Shown in pieces: positions 8,954-18,157 of a stretch of 64,000 bases of DNA. The DNA comes from Helicobacter sp. TUL (lineage in GTDB: Bacteria; Campylobacterota; Campylobacteria; Campylobacterales; Helicobacteraceae), in assembly GCF_002287135.1 (NCBI RefSeq), contig NZ_NESU01000002.1, forward strand, positions 124,001 through 188,000, in the 5' to 3' direction. The translations under genes were made by a program, and so were the position numbers. Position 1 is the stretch's first letter. Each line of letters starts with the position of its first letter. The notes beneath the pieces are model-generated. The model saw only the letters and a program-made list of their open reading frames with translations. It did no database searches and was not told the DNA's origin.

Positions 8954-10363
8954 ATGGAGTTTGTGCAACATATTACGCTTTTTTTTGAGTCTATCAATAC
9001 TTTTCTTTATACATATCTCTTGGTTTTTATGCTTATTGCGTGTGGAATCTATTTTAGTATTCGCACACGATTTATTCAGTTTCGCTTTTTACCACAAGTC
9101 CTAAAGATTTTGCGCGAAAAATCACATGAAGAACATGTATCGCCATTTGGGGCATTGATGATTTCTACTGCGTCGCGTGTAGGAATAGGAAATATTGTGG
9201 GTGTGGCATTTGCGATGAGTGTCGGAGGTGTGGGTGCGCTTTTTTGGATGTGGGTTACTGCTTTGCTTGGTGGAGCGAGTGCCTTTGTAGAAAGCACACT
9301 TGCACAAGTGTATAAACGCAAGGATGGCGCTTATAATTATAAAGGTGGTCCTGCGTATTATATACAAAGCGCATTAGGTTCTAGAAGTTTTGGGATTGTG
9401 TTTGCTATCTCACTTATTGCGTGTTTTACATATGGATTTAATGGCTTGCAAGCTTATACGCTTACTTCTGTTTTTGAGATATACATAGGTCAAGATTCAT
9501 TTCAAAATGGTTATTTTAGAATCTTCCTTGGTATTTTGTTGGCAATATTGGTAGTAGGATTTTTTTATGGTAAAAATAAATCTTCCGCATTCATTGCTTC
9601 TACGCTTGTGCCAGTTATGGCAATTGGATATTTTGGTGTTGCGGCTTTTGTGATCATAACGCATTTTGCTGAGTTGCCTCGTGTGTTTATGCATATCTTT
9701 GAGCAAGCTTTTGATTTTGAGGCAATGTTTGGGGGCTTTGCTGGAAGTGCTATGGTCATAGGTATCAAGCGTGGTTTGTTTTCTAATGAGGCAGGTATGG
9801 GCTCTGCGCCAAATGCTGCAGCTGCGGCACACACTACGCACCCCGCTAAGCAAGGTATGGTGCAAACACTCTCTGTATTTATTGATACACTTATAATTTG
9901 CACCGCTACTGCGCTCGTGGTGCTTTGTTCCCAAGAGAATCTTCAGGAGCTAAAGGGAATGGCGATTATGCAAAAGGTCATGCAAGGATATTTGGGAGAG
10001 TTTGGGTTGCATTTTGTGAGTGTCGCTGTTACGCTTTTTGCATTCACTTCGCTTATTGGTAATTTTTTCTATGCACAGATGAATTTTAGGTTTATTACCG
10101 ATAACAAAATAGCTCTTAATATTTTTCGTGCAAGTGCGGTGCTTATGGTTTTTGTTGGGACACAGATAGGCTTTGATCTTGCGTGGGAGTTGGCAGATAT
10201 TTTTATGGGAATTATGGCTATTATCAATATTATAGCAATTGTATTGCTTGGAAATATTGCATTGCGTGTATTGCGTGATTATGAAATGCAGCGCAAGGCA
10301 GGAAAAGATCCACACTTTAAGGCTTCTAGTGTAGGGATTACCAATGCAGAGTGCTGGAAATAA
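8954..10363 (+). CDS. Alanine/glycine:cation symporter (AGCS family)
   Basis: A 469-residue membrane protein with about eleven helices and AGCS hallmarks: TASRVGIGNIVGVA in the unwound helix, KGGPAYYIQSALG, and RGLFSNEAGMGSAPNAAAAA. The family imports alanine or glycine with sodium. AAAGGGGAA lies just before the ATG. gpsA starts 2 bp past the stop, so the two genes are probably co-transcribed, although their functions are unrelated. Confidence 0.9.
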   Translation: MEFVQHITLFFESINTFLYTYLLVFMLIACGIYFSIRTRFIQFRFLPQVLKILREKSHEEHVSPFGALMISTASRVGIGNIVGVAFAMSVGGVGALFWMWVTALLGGASAFVESTLAQVYKRKDGAYNYKGGPAYYIQSALGSRSFGIVFAISLIACFTYGFNGLQAYTLTSVFEIYIGQDSFQNGYFRIFLGILLAILVVGFFYGKNKSSAFIASTLVPVMAIGYFGVAAFVIITHFAELPRVFMHIFEQAFDFEAMFGGFAGSAMVIGIKRGLFSNEAGMGSAPNAAAAAHTTHPAKQGMVQTLSVFIDTLIICTATALVVLCSQENLQELKGMAIMQKVMQGYLGEFGLHFVSVAVTLFAFTSLIGNFFYAQMNFRFITDNKIALNIFRASAVLMVFVGTQIGFDLAWELADIFMGIMAIINIIAIVLLGNIALRVLRDYEMQRKAGKDPHFKASSVGITNAECWK

Positions 10364-10365
10364 TT

Positions 10366-11268
10366 ATGGCTAGAGTAAGTGTTTTTGGTGGTGGATCTTG
10401 GGGGAGGGCTTTAGCTTTTTCGCTTTCACAAAAAAATGAAGTGTGCATTGTATCTAGGCGTGATGTGAGAGATATGGTTGCTGCAAATATTAGGCAAGTA
10501 GAGCTTGCTGAAGCCTTGATGAGCGAATATTTTGTTATAGCAATTGCAACAAATGCCTTAAGGGATTGGTTGGGAGGCATAGCATTGCCCAAAGAATGCA
10601 AGATTCTTGCTGCCTCTAAGGGCATAGAAACTGCGCATAACGCATTTGTGAGTGATATTTATGAGCAATATACATCACAAAATAATGTCGCTTATTTGTG
10701 TGGTCCAAGTTTCGCTTCAGAAGTGCTACAATCATTGCCTTGCGCACTTGTGATTCACGCACATAATCTTTTACTTGCCAAAGAGTTTGGGGCACTTATG
10801 CCAAGCTTTATCAAAACCTATGAAAGTCTTGATGTGATAGGCGGTGAGATAGCTGGAGCGTATAAAAATGTCATCGCTATTGCCGCGGGAATTTGTGATG
10901 GATTAAATCTAGGGGCAAATGCCAAAGCCTCATTATTGGCGCGTGGTCTTGTGGAGATGAATCGTTTTGGAGAATATTTTGGCGCAAAGATGGAGACATT
11001 TTTGGGTCTCTCTGGTGCTGGAGATTTGTTTTTGACATCAAATTCTACAATGTCGCGCAACTATCGCGTGGGATTAGGACTTGCAAAGGGTAAAACAATG
11101 CAAGAGATTCTGTGTGAGCTAGGAGAAGTTGCAGAAGGTGTAAAAACTTCAGAAGCTATCACAAAAATTGGACAAGAAAAAGGTATTTATGTGCCTATTG
11201 CACACGAAGTGTATGCGATTACAGAAGGCAAGAATATTAAAGAAAGTCTTGATACGCTAATGAAATAA
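10366..11268 (+). CDS. gpsA: Glycerol-3-phosphate dehydrogenase [NAD(P)+]
   Basis: GpsA makes sn-glycerol-3-phosphate from DHAP for phospholipid synthesis. It shows the dinucleotide-binding GGGSWGRALA near the N-terminus, CGPSFASEV, the catalytic lysine region GAYKNVIAIAAGICDGL, and SGAGDLFLTSNSTMSRNYRVG. The length of 300 residues is slightly short but complete. ATG 10366 (MARVSVFGGG) gives the family N-terminus. An in-frame GTG 15 bp upstream would lie inside the preceding gene. Confidence 0.93.
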   Translation: MARVSVFGGGSWGRALAFSLSQKNEVCIVSRRDVRDMVAANIRQVELAEALMSEYFVIAIATNALRDWLGGIALPKECKILAASKGIETAHNAFVSDIYEQYTSQNNVAYLCGPSFASEVLQSLPCALVIHAHNLLLAKEFGALMPSFIKTYESLDVIGGEIAGAYKNVIAIAAGICDGLNLGANAKASLLARGLVEMNRFGEYFGAKMETFLGLSGAGDLFLTSNSTMSRNYRVGLGLAKGKTMQEILCELGEVAEGVKTSEAITKIGQEKGIYVPIAHEVYAITEGKNIKESLDTLMK

Positions 11269-11298
11269 AAGAAATACAAAGAAGAATAATAAAGAGAA

Positions 11299-11317
11299 TC
11301 TAGGGAGTATCCCTAGA
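11299..11317 (-). terminator. Intrinsic terminator of hup
   Basis: The stem TCTAGGG / CCCTAGA with a 5-nt loop lies 13 bp past the hup stop. On the minus strand it is followed by a U-rich stretch (TTCTCTTTATTATTC). On the plus strand, behind gpsA, no U-run follows, so it serves hup. Confidence 0.7.
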
Positions 11318-11329
11318 AAGTAAGCAAAG

Positions 11330-11611
11330 TTATTTTTTGCTTACAAGGTCTTTTAAACCTTTACCAGGTCTAAATTTAGGAACTCTCTTTTCTTTAGTAG
11401 TGTATGTTTTGTTAGTTCCAGGAACTTTACCTGTTTTTGCTTTTTGGATAGCAGTTTCAAATTTACCAAAGCCAACCAATTCAACACTTTCTTTTTTAGC
11501 AAGTGCTTTAGTTACAGCTTCTGTAAAAGCATTTACTGCTCTTTCAGCATCTTTTTTTGTTTCAAACTTTCCTGCAGTTTTAACAAGTTCAACGAAAGTA
11601 GCCTTGTTCAT
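11330..11611 (-). CDS. hup: DNA-binding protein HU
   Basis: A 93-residue histone-like protein of the HU/IHF family that bends and compacts the nucleoid. The N-terminus MNKATFVELV, the core VELVGFGKFET and the DNA-binding arm GTNKTYTTKEKRVPKFRPGKGLKD are typical. A single hup gene acting as a homodimer is usual in this group. It is monocistronic, with its own promoter upstream and terminator downstream. Confidence 0.95.
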   Translation of the reverse strand: MNKATFVELVKTAGKFETKKDAERAVNAFTEAVTKALAKKESVELVGFGKFETAIQKAKTGKVPGTNKTYTTKEKRVPKFRPGKGLKDLVSKK

Positions 11612-11648
11612 GATAAACCCCTTATGATAAAATTTTAGAGACGCACAT

Positions 11649-11676
11649 ATTTTAGCGAGTTTTATACAAAAGTCAA
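11649..11676 (-). promoter_or_regulatory. Sigma70 promoter of hup
   Basis: On the minus strand TTGACT (11676-11671), a 16-bp spacer and TAAAAT (11654-11649) precede hup by about 40 bp. This is the most consensus-like -35/-10 pair I noticed in the window, which fits a highly expressed nucleoid protein. Confidence 0.7.
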
Positions 11677-11729
11677 GGCTTGAGCGTGTTTTTGGGATAT
11701 TTTGCGTAAAAATTCTCTATAATACACAT

Positions 11730-13268
11730 TTATATGAAGTCTTTTTTGGTGAGTGGCTCTCCGAATTTGAGATCGCGCGATGCTTTGCGCCCTAAAAGGT
11801 TTTTATAATTTCGTGGATGTAGTCCACCATTTGGTCGCAATACTTTGATGTTTTGTGTTGTAAGCTCTTCACCCATTGCTATATCTCGTGCTACCCAAAT
11901 ACTTCTAGCAAACTCACGCCCCTGTTTTTGTGATATGTTAAAATTCTCATCTCCCATAATCTCACGCACACGCGCAATATCTTGGACAAGCTCACTAAAT
12001 TCTTTTGCATCAAGGCTAAACGCACTATCTGGGCTTTGTAATTTTTTGTCTAAAATGAAGTGTTTTTCTATCATACTAGCCCCAAGCGTTGCAGCCATAC
12101 TCGCACACAGAGTGCCAAGTGTATGATCAGAGAGTCCAAACTTTACACCATATCTCTGCCCAAATGCACGCATACTTGCTAGGTGTATAGAATCTAATGG
12201 CGCAGGATAAGCGCTTGTGCATAAAAGCAGTGTAATATCGCGCACTCCGTGTTTTTTGCATAGGGTTATTGCTTCTTGGAGTTCTTGTTCATCAGCTATG
12301 CCACTTGAGAGTATCATAGGTTTTTTTAGCCTTGCCACATATTCTATAAGCTCAAGATCTAGCACCTCAAAACTTGCAATTTTATACATAGGGCAATCAA
12401 GAGATTCTAAAAAATCTACCCCTTGCTTAGAAAATGGTGAGCTAAAGACAAGTAACCCCAAATCCCGCCCTAATGTAAAAAGCTCTTCATGCCATTCCCA
12501 AGGTGTTTGGGCAGTTTTATAAAGTTCATAGAGATATGTATCTTTCCATAATCCCTTTTGTATTTTAAAGTATTGATTTTTTGCATCAAGCGTGAGACAA
12601 TCTGGCGTGTAGGTTTGGAGTTTTATGGCATGTGCGCCACTTTTGGCGATTGCGTGGAGTGATTGACGCGCGATCTCTAAGCTTCCGCAATGATTGGCGC
12701 TAAGCTCTGCTACGATTAAGGGTGTGTGTGTCATATGTGTGGGTTTGATTGCAAGATGTTGCTTGGGTGTTTTACTCATAATGCACACATCACAAAACAC
12801 ATCATCATGCAACACAAAATCCTGCAAAATCCCATTATGTGTGAATCCAGCCTTTTGATAGAAATTTAGGGCGCGTTTATTAGTGCTCATTACTTCCAAA
12901 AATAAAGTATGTAAGCCAAACTCTTTAAAGGCAATATGCTCGATAATGTGCAGTATTTTTTGCCCTTTGTGTGCGATATGCGTGGCGTGTGGGTTGGTAT
13001 AGATTCCAAGATAAGCGTGTTTGTATCGCATACGCGTGAGTGATCCAACTCCAAGGATGCAATTTTCGTGTAAAATAACCCAATAGCGTTGCGTTGGATC
13101 TTGCTTTAGGTGCTTGACAAACTCAAAATGCCCTTTGTGCGTGATATGTGTGCTATACATCCATTGTGCGACTTGTGGTGTGTTGCGGATAGCTAAAATT
13201 TCTTCTAACAAATGTTGCTCACAAGAGCAAAAATCTCTTGCTTCATAGCCAAGTATTGTATAATTCAT
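11730..13268 (-). CDS. pseI: PseH-PseI fusion: acetyltransferase plus pseudaminic acid synthase
   Basis: One frame encodes two enzymes of CMP-pseudaminic acid synthesis. Residues about 1-170 are a GNAT acetyltransferase like PseH (LGIYTNPHATHIAHKGQ, then STNKRALNFYQKAGF), which N-acetylates the 4-amino sugar nucleotide. Residues about 182-512 are a NeuB-family synthase like PseI (IVAELSANHCGSLEIA, KLQTYTPDCLTLD, FGLSDHTLG, EKHFILDK), ending in a SAF/antifreeze-like domain (SIWVARDIAMGEELT). It condenses the sugar from PseG with phosphoenolpyruvate. The two enzymes are separate genes in the Helicobacter and Campylobacter genomes I know. Of three nearby starts, ATG 13268 has GGAGG at the best spacing. 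The gene closes the pse operon, behind pseG. Confidence 0.88.
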   Translation of the reverse strand: MNYTILGYEARDFCSCEQHLLEEILAIRNTPQVAQWMYSTHITHKGHFEFVKHLKQDPTQRYWVILHENCILGVGSLTRMRYKHAYLGIYTNPHATHIAHKGQKILHIIEHIAFKEFGLHTLFLEVMSTNKRALNFYQKAGFTHNGILQDFVLHDDVFCDVCIMSKTPKQHLAIKPTHMTHTPLIVAELSANHCGSLEIARQSLHAIAKSGAHAIKLQTYTPDCLTLDAKNQYFKIQKGLWKDTYLYELYKTAQTPWEWHEELFTLGRDLGLLVFSSPFSKQGVDFLESLDCPMYKIASFEVLDLELIEYVARLKKPMILSSGIADEQELQEAITLCKKHGVRDITLLLCTSAYPAPLDSIHLASMRAFGQRYGVKFGLSDHTLGTLCASMAATLGASMIEKHFILDKKLQSPDSAFSLDAKEFSELVQDIARVREIMGDENFNISQKQGREFARSIWVARDIAMGEELTTQNIKVLRPNGGLHPRNYKNLLGRKASRDLKFGEPLTKKDFI

Positions 13269-13298
13269 CATTTCCTCCCACGCGATCTCCACGCAATA

Positions 13299-14228
13299 TT
13301 ATAAGCCAAAGATATTCCTTAGGGCAGATTGTATGTTTTGTCCAAAATGCAAAGTTGCTAGAGTGTTTTTTATGCTTTGGCGCACGGATTGGGGTGCAAG
13401 AGATTGCAGAATCTTTGGGATTTGTGCAAGGCTTTTGGCGTGTTTAAATGCACCAAGTGTAGCAAATTGCGTGATTTGAAAGTGTTGGTTTGGCGCAGAT
13501 TCAATCATAATGGTAGGCATAAGGCTTTGGGCGAGTTCTATGAGTGTGCCACCACCTGCGCTTATGGCAATATCACATTGTTGCATGACTTGTTGCATTT
13601 GTGGTGTGCTAAGGGCATTGTGGCATATAAGGTTTTCTCCTGTAGGTGGCAGGTGAGGATAGTATTGACCCAATACAAGGTGTATGGTGCAAGATGGCAT
13701 ACTAGATTGAATACATGGCAAAATCTGTGTGCTAAAATTTTGGTGATCACTGCCTCCAAAACTTACAAATATCGCACGCACCTTTTCTTGTGCTAAGGGT
13801 ATAGGCGTAAATATCTCATCACAAAGTGCAAAGTCTATGCCTAACATATATTGGCTATCGTGGTGAGGATAGAGTTTGTGGGCATTAAGCGCACCATTAA
13901 GGATAAAACTTTTTGGTGGATACACATTGCGATTTTCATCATCAAGGCACAAAAGGCGTGGGAATACCGAATCTAACAAGGCAAAGTGCTTTGCCTCAAA
14001 GATATAGCTATCTACTATCGCACCTAAAGTTTGCTGTGGGTGTATGTTAGCACAAAATGTGTGTAGATTCTCTAGGTGTTGTAACGCATATGTTGATATG
14101 GGGCAAAACACATGCTCTATTTTTTGGTGTGTTGTTATGTGTTTGATTTTTTGTGCGAGTAGGCGTATGCGACGATAATGTCCTAATCCAGCTTTGGCAC
14201 CATCATCATAGAAATAATAGAGTGTCAT
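13299..14228 (-). CDS. pseG: UDP-sugar hydrolase PseG
   Basis: PseG removes UDP from the trideoxy-diacetamido altrose intermediate before PseI acts. It is a GT-B-like protein that opens with YYFYDDGAKAGLGHYRRIRLL, the conserved start of PseG with its catalytic His in GLGH. SAGGGTLIELAQ forms the nucleotide-binding loop. ATG 14228 overlaps the pseF stop (ATGA), which signals translational coupling. A longer in-frame reading upstream would overlap pseF and lacks the family N-terminus. Confidence 0.9.
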   Translation of the reverse strand: MTLYYFYDDGAKAGLGHYRRIRLLAQKIKHITTHQKIEHVFCPISTYALQHLENLHTFCANIHPQQTLGAIVDSYIFEAKHFALLDSVFPRLLCLDDENRNVYPPKSFILNGALNAHKLYPHHDSQYMLGIDFALCDEIFTPIPLAQEKVRAIFVSFGGSDHQNFSTQILPCIQSSMPSCTIHLVLGQYYPHLPPTGENLICHNALSTPQMQQVMQQCDIAISAGGGTLIELAQSLMPTIMIESAPNQHFQITQFATLGAFKHAKSLAQIPKILQSLAPQSVRQSIKNTLATLHFGQNIQSALRNIFGL

Positions 14229-14962
14229 TTGGCATTTGTTGTATGCACAAGTTGGTATTTTAGTTCGGCAAGTTGCCAATCTTGTAATGTATCTATGTCT
14301 TGGGCATACAAAGGATTTAGGATAAGAGCGCGAGAATGTGGCGCAAATATGGGTATTTGTTGCATAAAATATAAAGCCTTGGCAAAATAAAATTGCCCTG
14401 CATCATAATATAGCGGTGCAAGATCTTGGGATCGTGTCTTTTCAAATTGTGGATATAAAAGTGTGGGAGCAAATGCTTTTTCTTGTGTGGTGGTATGCGT
14501 GTGGGTAGGTAGCGAGATAGAATCTAGTCTAAAACTCCGCCAAGGGCTGTGCGCATATTCAAGTGCTCCAAACACATAATGCACATTATCATCATTGCAA
14601 AGCATAGTATAAGCCTGCGTGAGTATGTGTGTAGGTAAAAGTGGCGTGGTTGGATACAAGCAGCAAACCATATCAAGATCTTGGGCTTGTTGCATTTGTA
14701 AGGCGTGTGCTATGACTGAGAGCGTGGGTGTGTGATCATCGCTTAAGTGTTGTGGGCGCATAAATGGCACTTTTGCGCCATATTGTATGGCGATAGTAGC
14801 GATTTCTTCTGAATCCGTGCTTACAATCACTTCATCAAAAATTTCGCTTCGTATGGCATTTTGGATTGCGTAGGCTATGATAGGCTTACCACAAAAAAGT
14901 TTAGCGTTTTTGCGTGGGATTCGCTTTGAACCTCCTCTAGCGGGAATAATGGCGAGATTCAT
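14225..14962 (-). CDS. pseF: Pseudaminic acid cytidylyltransferase
   Basis: PseF activates pseudaminic acid with CTP to give CMP-Pse, the donor for flagellin O-glycosylation. The 245-residue protein starts MNLAIIPARGGSKRIPRKN, the CMP-sialate synthetase-type nucleotide loop, and contains VIVSTDSEEIA. It starts directly after flgH, with no gap, and overlaps pseG by 4 bp. The CMP-sialate branch (NeuA) is an alternative for this fold, but the PseG and PseI neighbours decide for Pse. Confidence 0.92.
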   Translation of the reverse strand: MNLAIIPARGGSKRIPRKNAKLFCGKPIIAYAIQNAIRSEIFDEVIVSTDSEEIATIAIQYGAKVPFMRPQHLSDDHTPTLSVIAHALQMQQAQDLDMVCCLYPTTPLLPTHILTQAYTMLCNDDNVHYVFGALEYAHSPWRSFRLDSISLPTHTHTTTQEKAFAPTLLYPQFEKTRSQDLAPLYYDAGQFYFAKALYFMQQIPIFAPHSRALILNPLYAQDIDTLQDWQLAELKYQLVHTTNAK

Positions 14963-15673
14963 CTAAAATGGCCACACACTCTCGATTCCATCACTCACTG
15001 GGTTTTTACTACGCGTTTGGCTGATAGGTCCTACAGATCGGTAGGCGATTTTGGCATCGGCAAGGTAGCGACTTTGGACGGTGTTGTTTTTTTCTACATC
15101 GTATGGACGCACCACACCGCTTACTTGTAAAATTTGTTTTTCTCCATCGACTAAAATCTCTTTTTGTCCTGCAATGAAATAATTGCCATTCTCTAGCACT
15201 TTGATGATGCGTGCAGTGATAGTAGCATTAATCGCATCGGTATGACTTTGGTTGCCACCACCAGTAAAGTTTGTCGTGTTGTTGGCTTTGGTGAGAGTGT
15301 AGGCGCTTTGGTTGTTGAGTTCTTGAGCGATTTTTTGTTGTTCCTCATCGGCGCCACCATATTGTATGCTAGGAGGCGTAACAACACCGCCACTTGTCCC
15401 ATTATAGGCTTTGTTGGTTGTGAAATTTGCTGTTGCGTTTTCTTCAATAATCACGGTGATAAGATCATCAGGTTTCATCGCCCTTCTATCAGCAAACAGG
15501 GGTCTATCACCCGTGCCAAATAAGCTTCCTGCGCGCGGAATATCTGGGATAAATTCTTGAGAGGGAGATTCTTCGACATAGTTTGGAATCTCATTAAAAT
15601 CAATATCCGCATCAAATGCGTATGTTAGAGTTACAAATCCGCACATTCCTATCCACAATGCTATATTTTTCAT
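14963..15673 (-). CDS. flgH: Flagellar L-ring protein FlgH
   Basis: FlgH forms the outer-membrane bushing around the flagellar rod. Family features include GSLFGTGDRPLFADRRAMKPDDLITVIIEENATA and the C-terminal YLADAKIAYRSVGPISQ. A hydrophobic signal sequence covers residues 1-20. Its one cysteine, at residue 11 (IGMCG), is a poor, very early lipobox, so lipidation is uncertain. ATG 15673 follows AAGGA by seven bases and is preferred over in-frame TTG and GTG codons just upstream. It sits between ybeY and the pse genes, linking the basal body to filament sugar. Confidence 0.9.
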   Translation of the reverse strand: MKNIALWIGMCGFVTLTYAFDADIDFNEIPNYVEESPSQEFIPDIPRAGSLFGTGDRPLFADRRAMKPDDLITVIIEENATANFTTNKAYNGTSGGVVTPPSIQYGGADEEQQKIAQELNNQSAYTLTKANNTTNFTGGGNQSHTDAINATITARIIKVLENGNYFIAGQKEILVDGEKQILQVSGVVRPYDVEKNNTVQSRYLADAKIAYRSVGPISQTRSKNPVSDGIESVWPF

Positions 15674-15722
15674 CACCAAATCCTTGTGTTTTTTGTGATA
15701 AAAGCAAAGGATATTCCTTTTG

Positions 15723-16193
15723 TTATGAATCTTGTGTGCGCTCTATAAGGCTTTTTGGGAGTTTAAAGAATGTGATCCATTGACACTCTTCTTGCCTGTG
15801 CTCACCATTATCGACTTCATGATCAAAACCAAAAATATGCAACAAAGCGTGGATAAATAGTAAATATAACTCATCTTCTAGGCTATGTCCTAAGTTTGTG
15901 GCTACTGCATCAGCCATTTGGGCATTAAGCACCACAGAACCTATGTTTAGTATACATTCTGCAGGTGCATACACAAAATCCACATCCAAAGGAAATGAAA
16001 GCACATCTGTGGGTTTATCTTGGTTGCGGTGTGTTGCATTAATTTCTTGGATTTGGGCTGAATCTGTGATGAGAATTTCTACACAAAGATGAGAGGCTAG
16101 GTTTGGTTTATAGGCTTTGGCAAGGGTGAAAAAAATCTCCTCAAACTTATGTGAATCTAGCGTATATGAGCTTAGGTTTTGTATTTCTAGCAT
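15723..16193 (-). CDS. ybeY: Endoribonuclease / rRNA maturation factor YbeY
   Basis: YbeY is a zinc-dependent RNase needed for 16S rRNA 3' processing and ribosome quality control. The metal site HALLHIFGFDHEVDNGEH gives three histidines (the HxxxHxxxxxH pattern). ATG 16193 has AAGGAG five bases upstream and is chosen over the GTG two codons earlier. It is the first gene of the minus-strand run toward flgH and pse, and shares a compact divergent promoter with speA. Confidence 0.92.
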   Translation of the reverse strand: MLEIQNLSSYTLDSHKFEEIFFTLAKAYKPNLASHLCVEILITDSAQIQEINATHRNQDKPTDVLSFPLDVDFVYAPAECILNIGSVVLNAQMADAVATNLGHSLEDELYLLFIHALLHIFGFDHEVDNGEHRQEECQWITFFKLPKSLIERTQDS

Positions 16194-16243
16194 AGCCACT
16201 CCTTGGTGATTAAGAATCTTTAATCTTTGGGTATGTTTTTTGG

Positions 16244-16274
16244 CGCATTATATCTTTATCTTTTGTATAATGCG
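16244..16274. promoter_or_regulatory. Back-to-back promoters for ybeY and speA in an inverted repeat
   Basis: CGCATTATA (16244-16252) and TATAATGCG (16266-16274) are perfect inverted copies. The right copy is a consensus -10 on the plus strand (TATAAT 16266-16271), 35 bp before speA. The left copy is the same -10 on the minus strand (16252-16247), 54 bp before ybeY. Each -10 occupies roughly the -35 zone of the other. Confidence 0.6.
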
Positions 16275-16305
16275 AGTTTAGAATCTAGATTTGTAAGGTA
16301 TAGTT

Positions 16306-18156
16306 ATGGTGGATTATGGCATTAACTTTTGGGCTAATGGCGATTTTTTTATTGATGATGGGCAAGTAAAAATTAATCACAAAAGCAAACCCGCATTGAT
16401 ACAAATCGTGCAAGAGATTCGTGAAAAGGGCTATCGAGGTCCATTACTGCTACGCTTTCCTCATCTTATCAAAAATCAGATTTGCAAGGTTTTTACGGCA
16501 TTTGAGCGTGCTATTGCAGAATACAATTACCAAGGGAATTTTAAGGCAGTTTTCCCCCTCAAAGTCAATCAAATGCCACATTTTGTCTTGCCACTTGTGG
16601 AGCAAAGTGCAGATAAATGTTATGGGTTAGAGGCAGGGAGTAAGCCAGAGCTTATTTTGGCAATGGCATATGCCAACAAAAATACGCCAATTACTGTTAA
16701 TGGCTTTAAAGATCGAGAGATGATTTCTCTTGGCTTTATTGCGGCAAATATGAAGCACGATATTACAATCACGATTGAGGGGTTAAATGAATTAGAAACA
16801 ATCATTGATGTTGCCAAAGAAATGGGTGAGCCTTATCCCAAAATAGGACTTAGAATCCGCCTTCATAGCAGTGGTATAGGTGTGTGGGCAAAAAGCGGTG
16901 GAATTTATTCAAAATTTGGCTTAACTTCTACAGAACTTTTAGAGGCGCTTAATATGCTTGAGCGACACGATCTTTTAGATAGATTTACAATGATTCATTT
17001 TCATATTGGTAGCCAAATGAGTGATATTTTGCCTCTTAAAAAAGCCTTGAGGGAGGCTGGAAACATTTATGCCGAACTTCGCAAAAAAGGCGCTAAGAAT
17101 CTAAGTTGCGTGAATATCGGCGGTGGTTTGGCGGTGGAATATACCCAACACGAAAATGAGAATAATCGCAATTACACGCTTGAAGAATTTAGCGGTGATG
17201 TGGTGTTTTCATTGCGTGAAATTGCAAAAAACAAAAACGAGAAAGAACCTGATATTTTTATAGAATCTGGGCGTTTTATTGCCGCTAATCACGCGGTTTT
17301 GGTCGCACCTGTGCTAGAGCTACTTTCTCAAGAATATGATGAAAAGGCACTTAAACTTAAAGATTCTAATCCACCACTTATCCAAGAGCTTTATGATCTT
17401 TATGAGAGCGTGAGTGAAAAAACCGCGATTGAATACTTGCACGATAGCTTTGATCATATGGAATCTCTACTGACTTTATTTGATTTGGGATATATCGATT
17501 TGCAAGATCGTAGCAATACCGAAGTGTTGGTGCATCTTATTATCAAAAAAGTCCTCAAACTCCTTAAGCATAAAAATCATAATGAGATTATTGCTATTCA
17601 AGAACAAGTGCAAGAGCGCTATTTGCTAAATTGTAGCTTTTTCCAAAGCTTGCCTGATTATTGGGGATTGGGACAAAATTTTCCAGTAATGCCTCTTGAT
17701 AGATTAAATCGCCGACCAACAAGGAGTGCGAGTTTATGGGATATTACTTGCGATAGTGATGGGGAAGTAGCATTTGATGCGAGTAAGCCATTGTATTTGC
17801 ACGATGTTGATGTAACCAAAGAAGAATATTTTTTAGGATTCTTTCTTGTGGGAGCGTATCAAGAGGTGTTGGGTATGCGACATAATCTTTTTACGCACCC
17901 TACAGAATTTAGCGTTGTATTTGATGATGATCTTAATAAAGGCTATGAGCTTTGCAATCTTTTGGAAGCGCAAACTATTCTTGATGTGCTTGATGACTTG
18001 GATTATGATACCAAAGAGATTGAGCGAATCCTAAAGCAATATATCGAGGAAAATCAGGATTTAGATTCAGATAGCAAAAAAGAGGTGCTAGGACGCTTAT
18101 ATGTTATGCTTAGCGAAAATGGCTATCTCCGCACCATTAGTATCAAAAAGGGCTAA
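16306..18156 (+). CDS. speA: Biosynthetic arginine decarboxylase
   Basis: SpeA makes agmatine from arginine, the first step of the agmatine route to putrescine and spermidine. It is a fold-type III PLP enzyme. The PLP lysine lies in AVFPLKVNQM (Lys86), with GLEAGSKPEL, HFHIGSQ and GGGLAVEY following, and DSDGEVAF with LGFFLVGAYQEVLG toward the C-terminus. The length of 616 residues is close to the usual 630. The next gene, cysE, begins 1 bp after the stop. Confidence 0.95.
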   Translation: MVDYGINFWANGDFFIDDGQVKINHKSKPALIQIVQEIREKGYRGPLLLRFPHLIKNQICKVFTAFERAIAEYNYQGNFKAVFPLKVNQMPHFVLPLVEQSADKCYGLEAGSKPELILAMAYANKNTPITVNGFKDREMISLGFIAANMKHDITITIEGLNELETIIDVAKEMGEPYPKIGLRIRLHSSGIGVWAKSGGIYSKFGLTSTELLEALNMLERHDLLDRFTMIHFHIGSQMSDILPLKKALREAGNIYAELRKKGAKNLSCVNIGGGLAVEYTQHENENNRNYTLEEFSGDVVFSLREIAKNKNEKEPDIFIESGRFIAANHAVLVAPVLELLSQEYDEKALKLKDSNPPLIQELYDLYESVSEKTAIEYLHDSFDHMESLLTLFDLGYIDLQDRSNTEVLVHLIIKKVLKLLKHKNHNEIIAIQEQVQERYLLNCSFFQSLPDYWGLGQNFPVMPLDRLNRRPTRSASLWDITCDSDGEVAFDASKPLYLHDVDVTKEEYFLGFFLVGAYQEVLGMRHNLFTHPTEFSVVFDDDLNKGYELCNLLEAQTILDVLDDLDYDTKEIERILKQYIEENQDLDSDSKKEVLGRLYVMLSENGYLRTISIKKG

Positions 18157-18157
18157 T

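Noticed and set aside
11337-11627. 96-residue plus-strand open frame opposite hup
   Set aside because: Antisense shadow of the HU gene, whose motifs, promoter and terminator are all clear on the minus strand.
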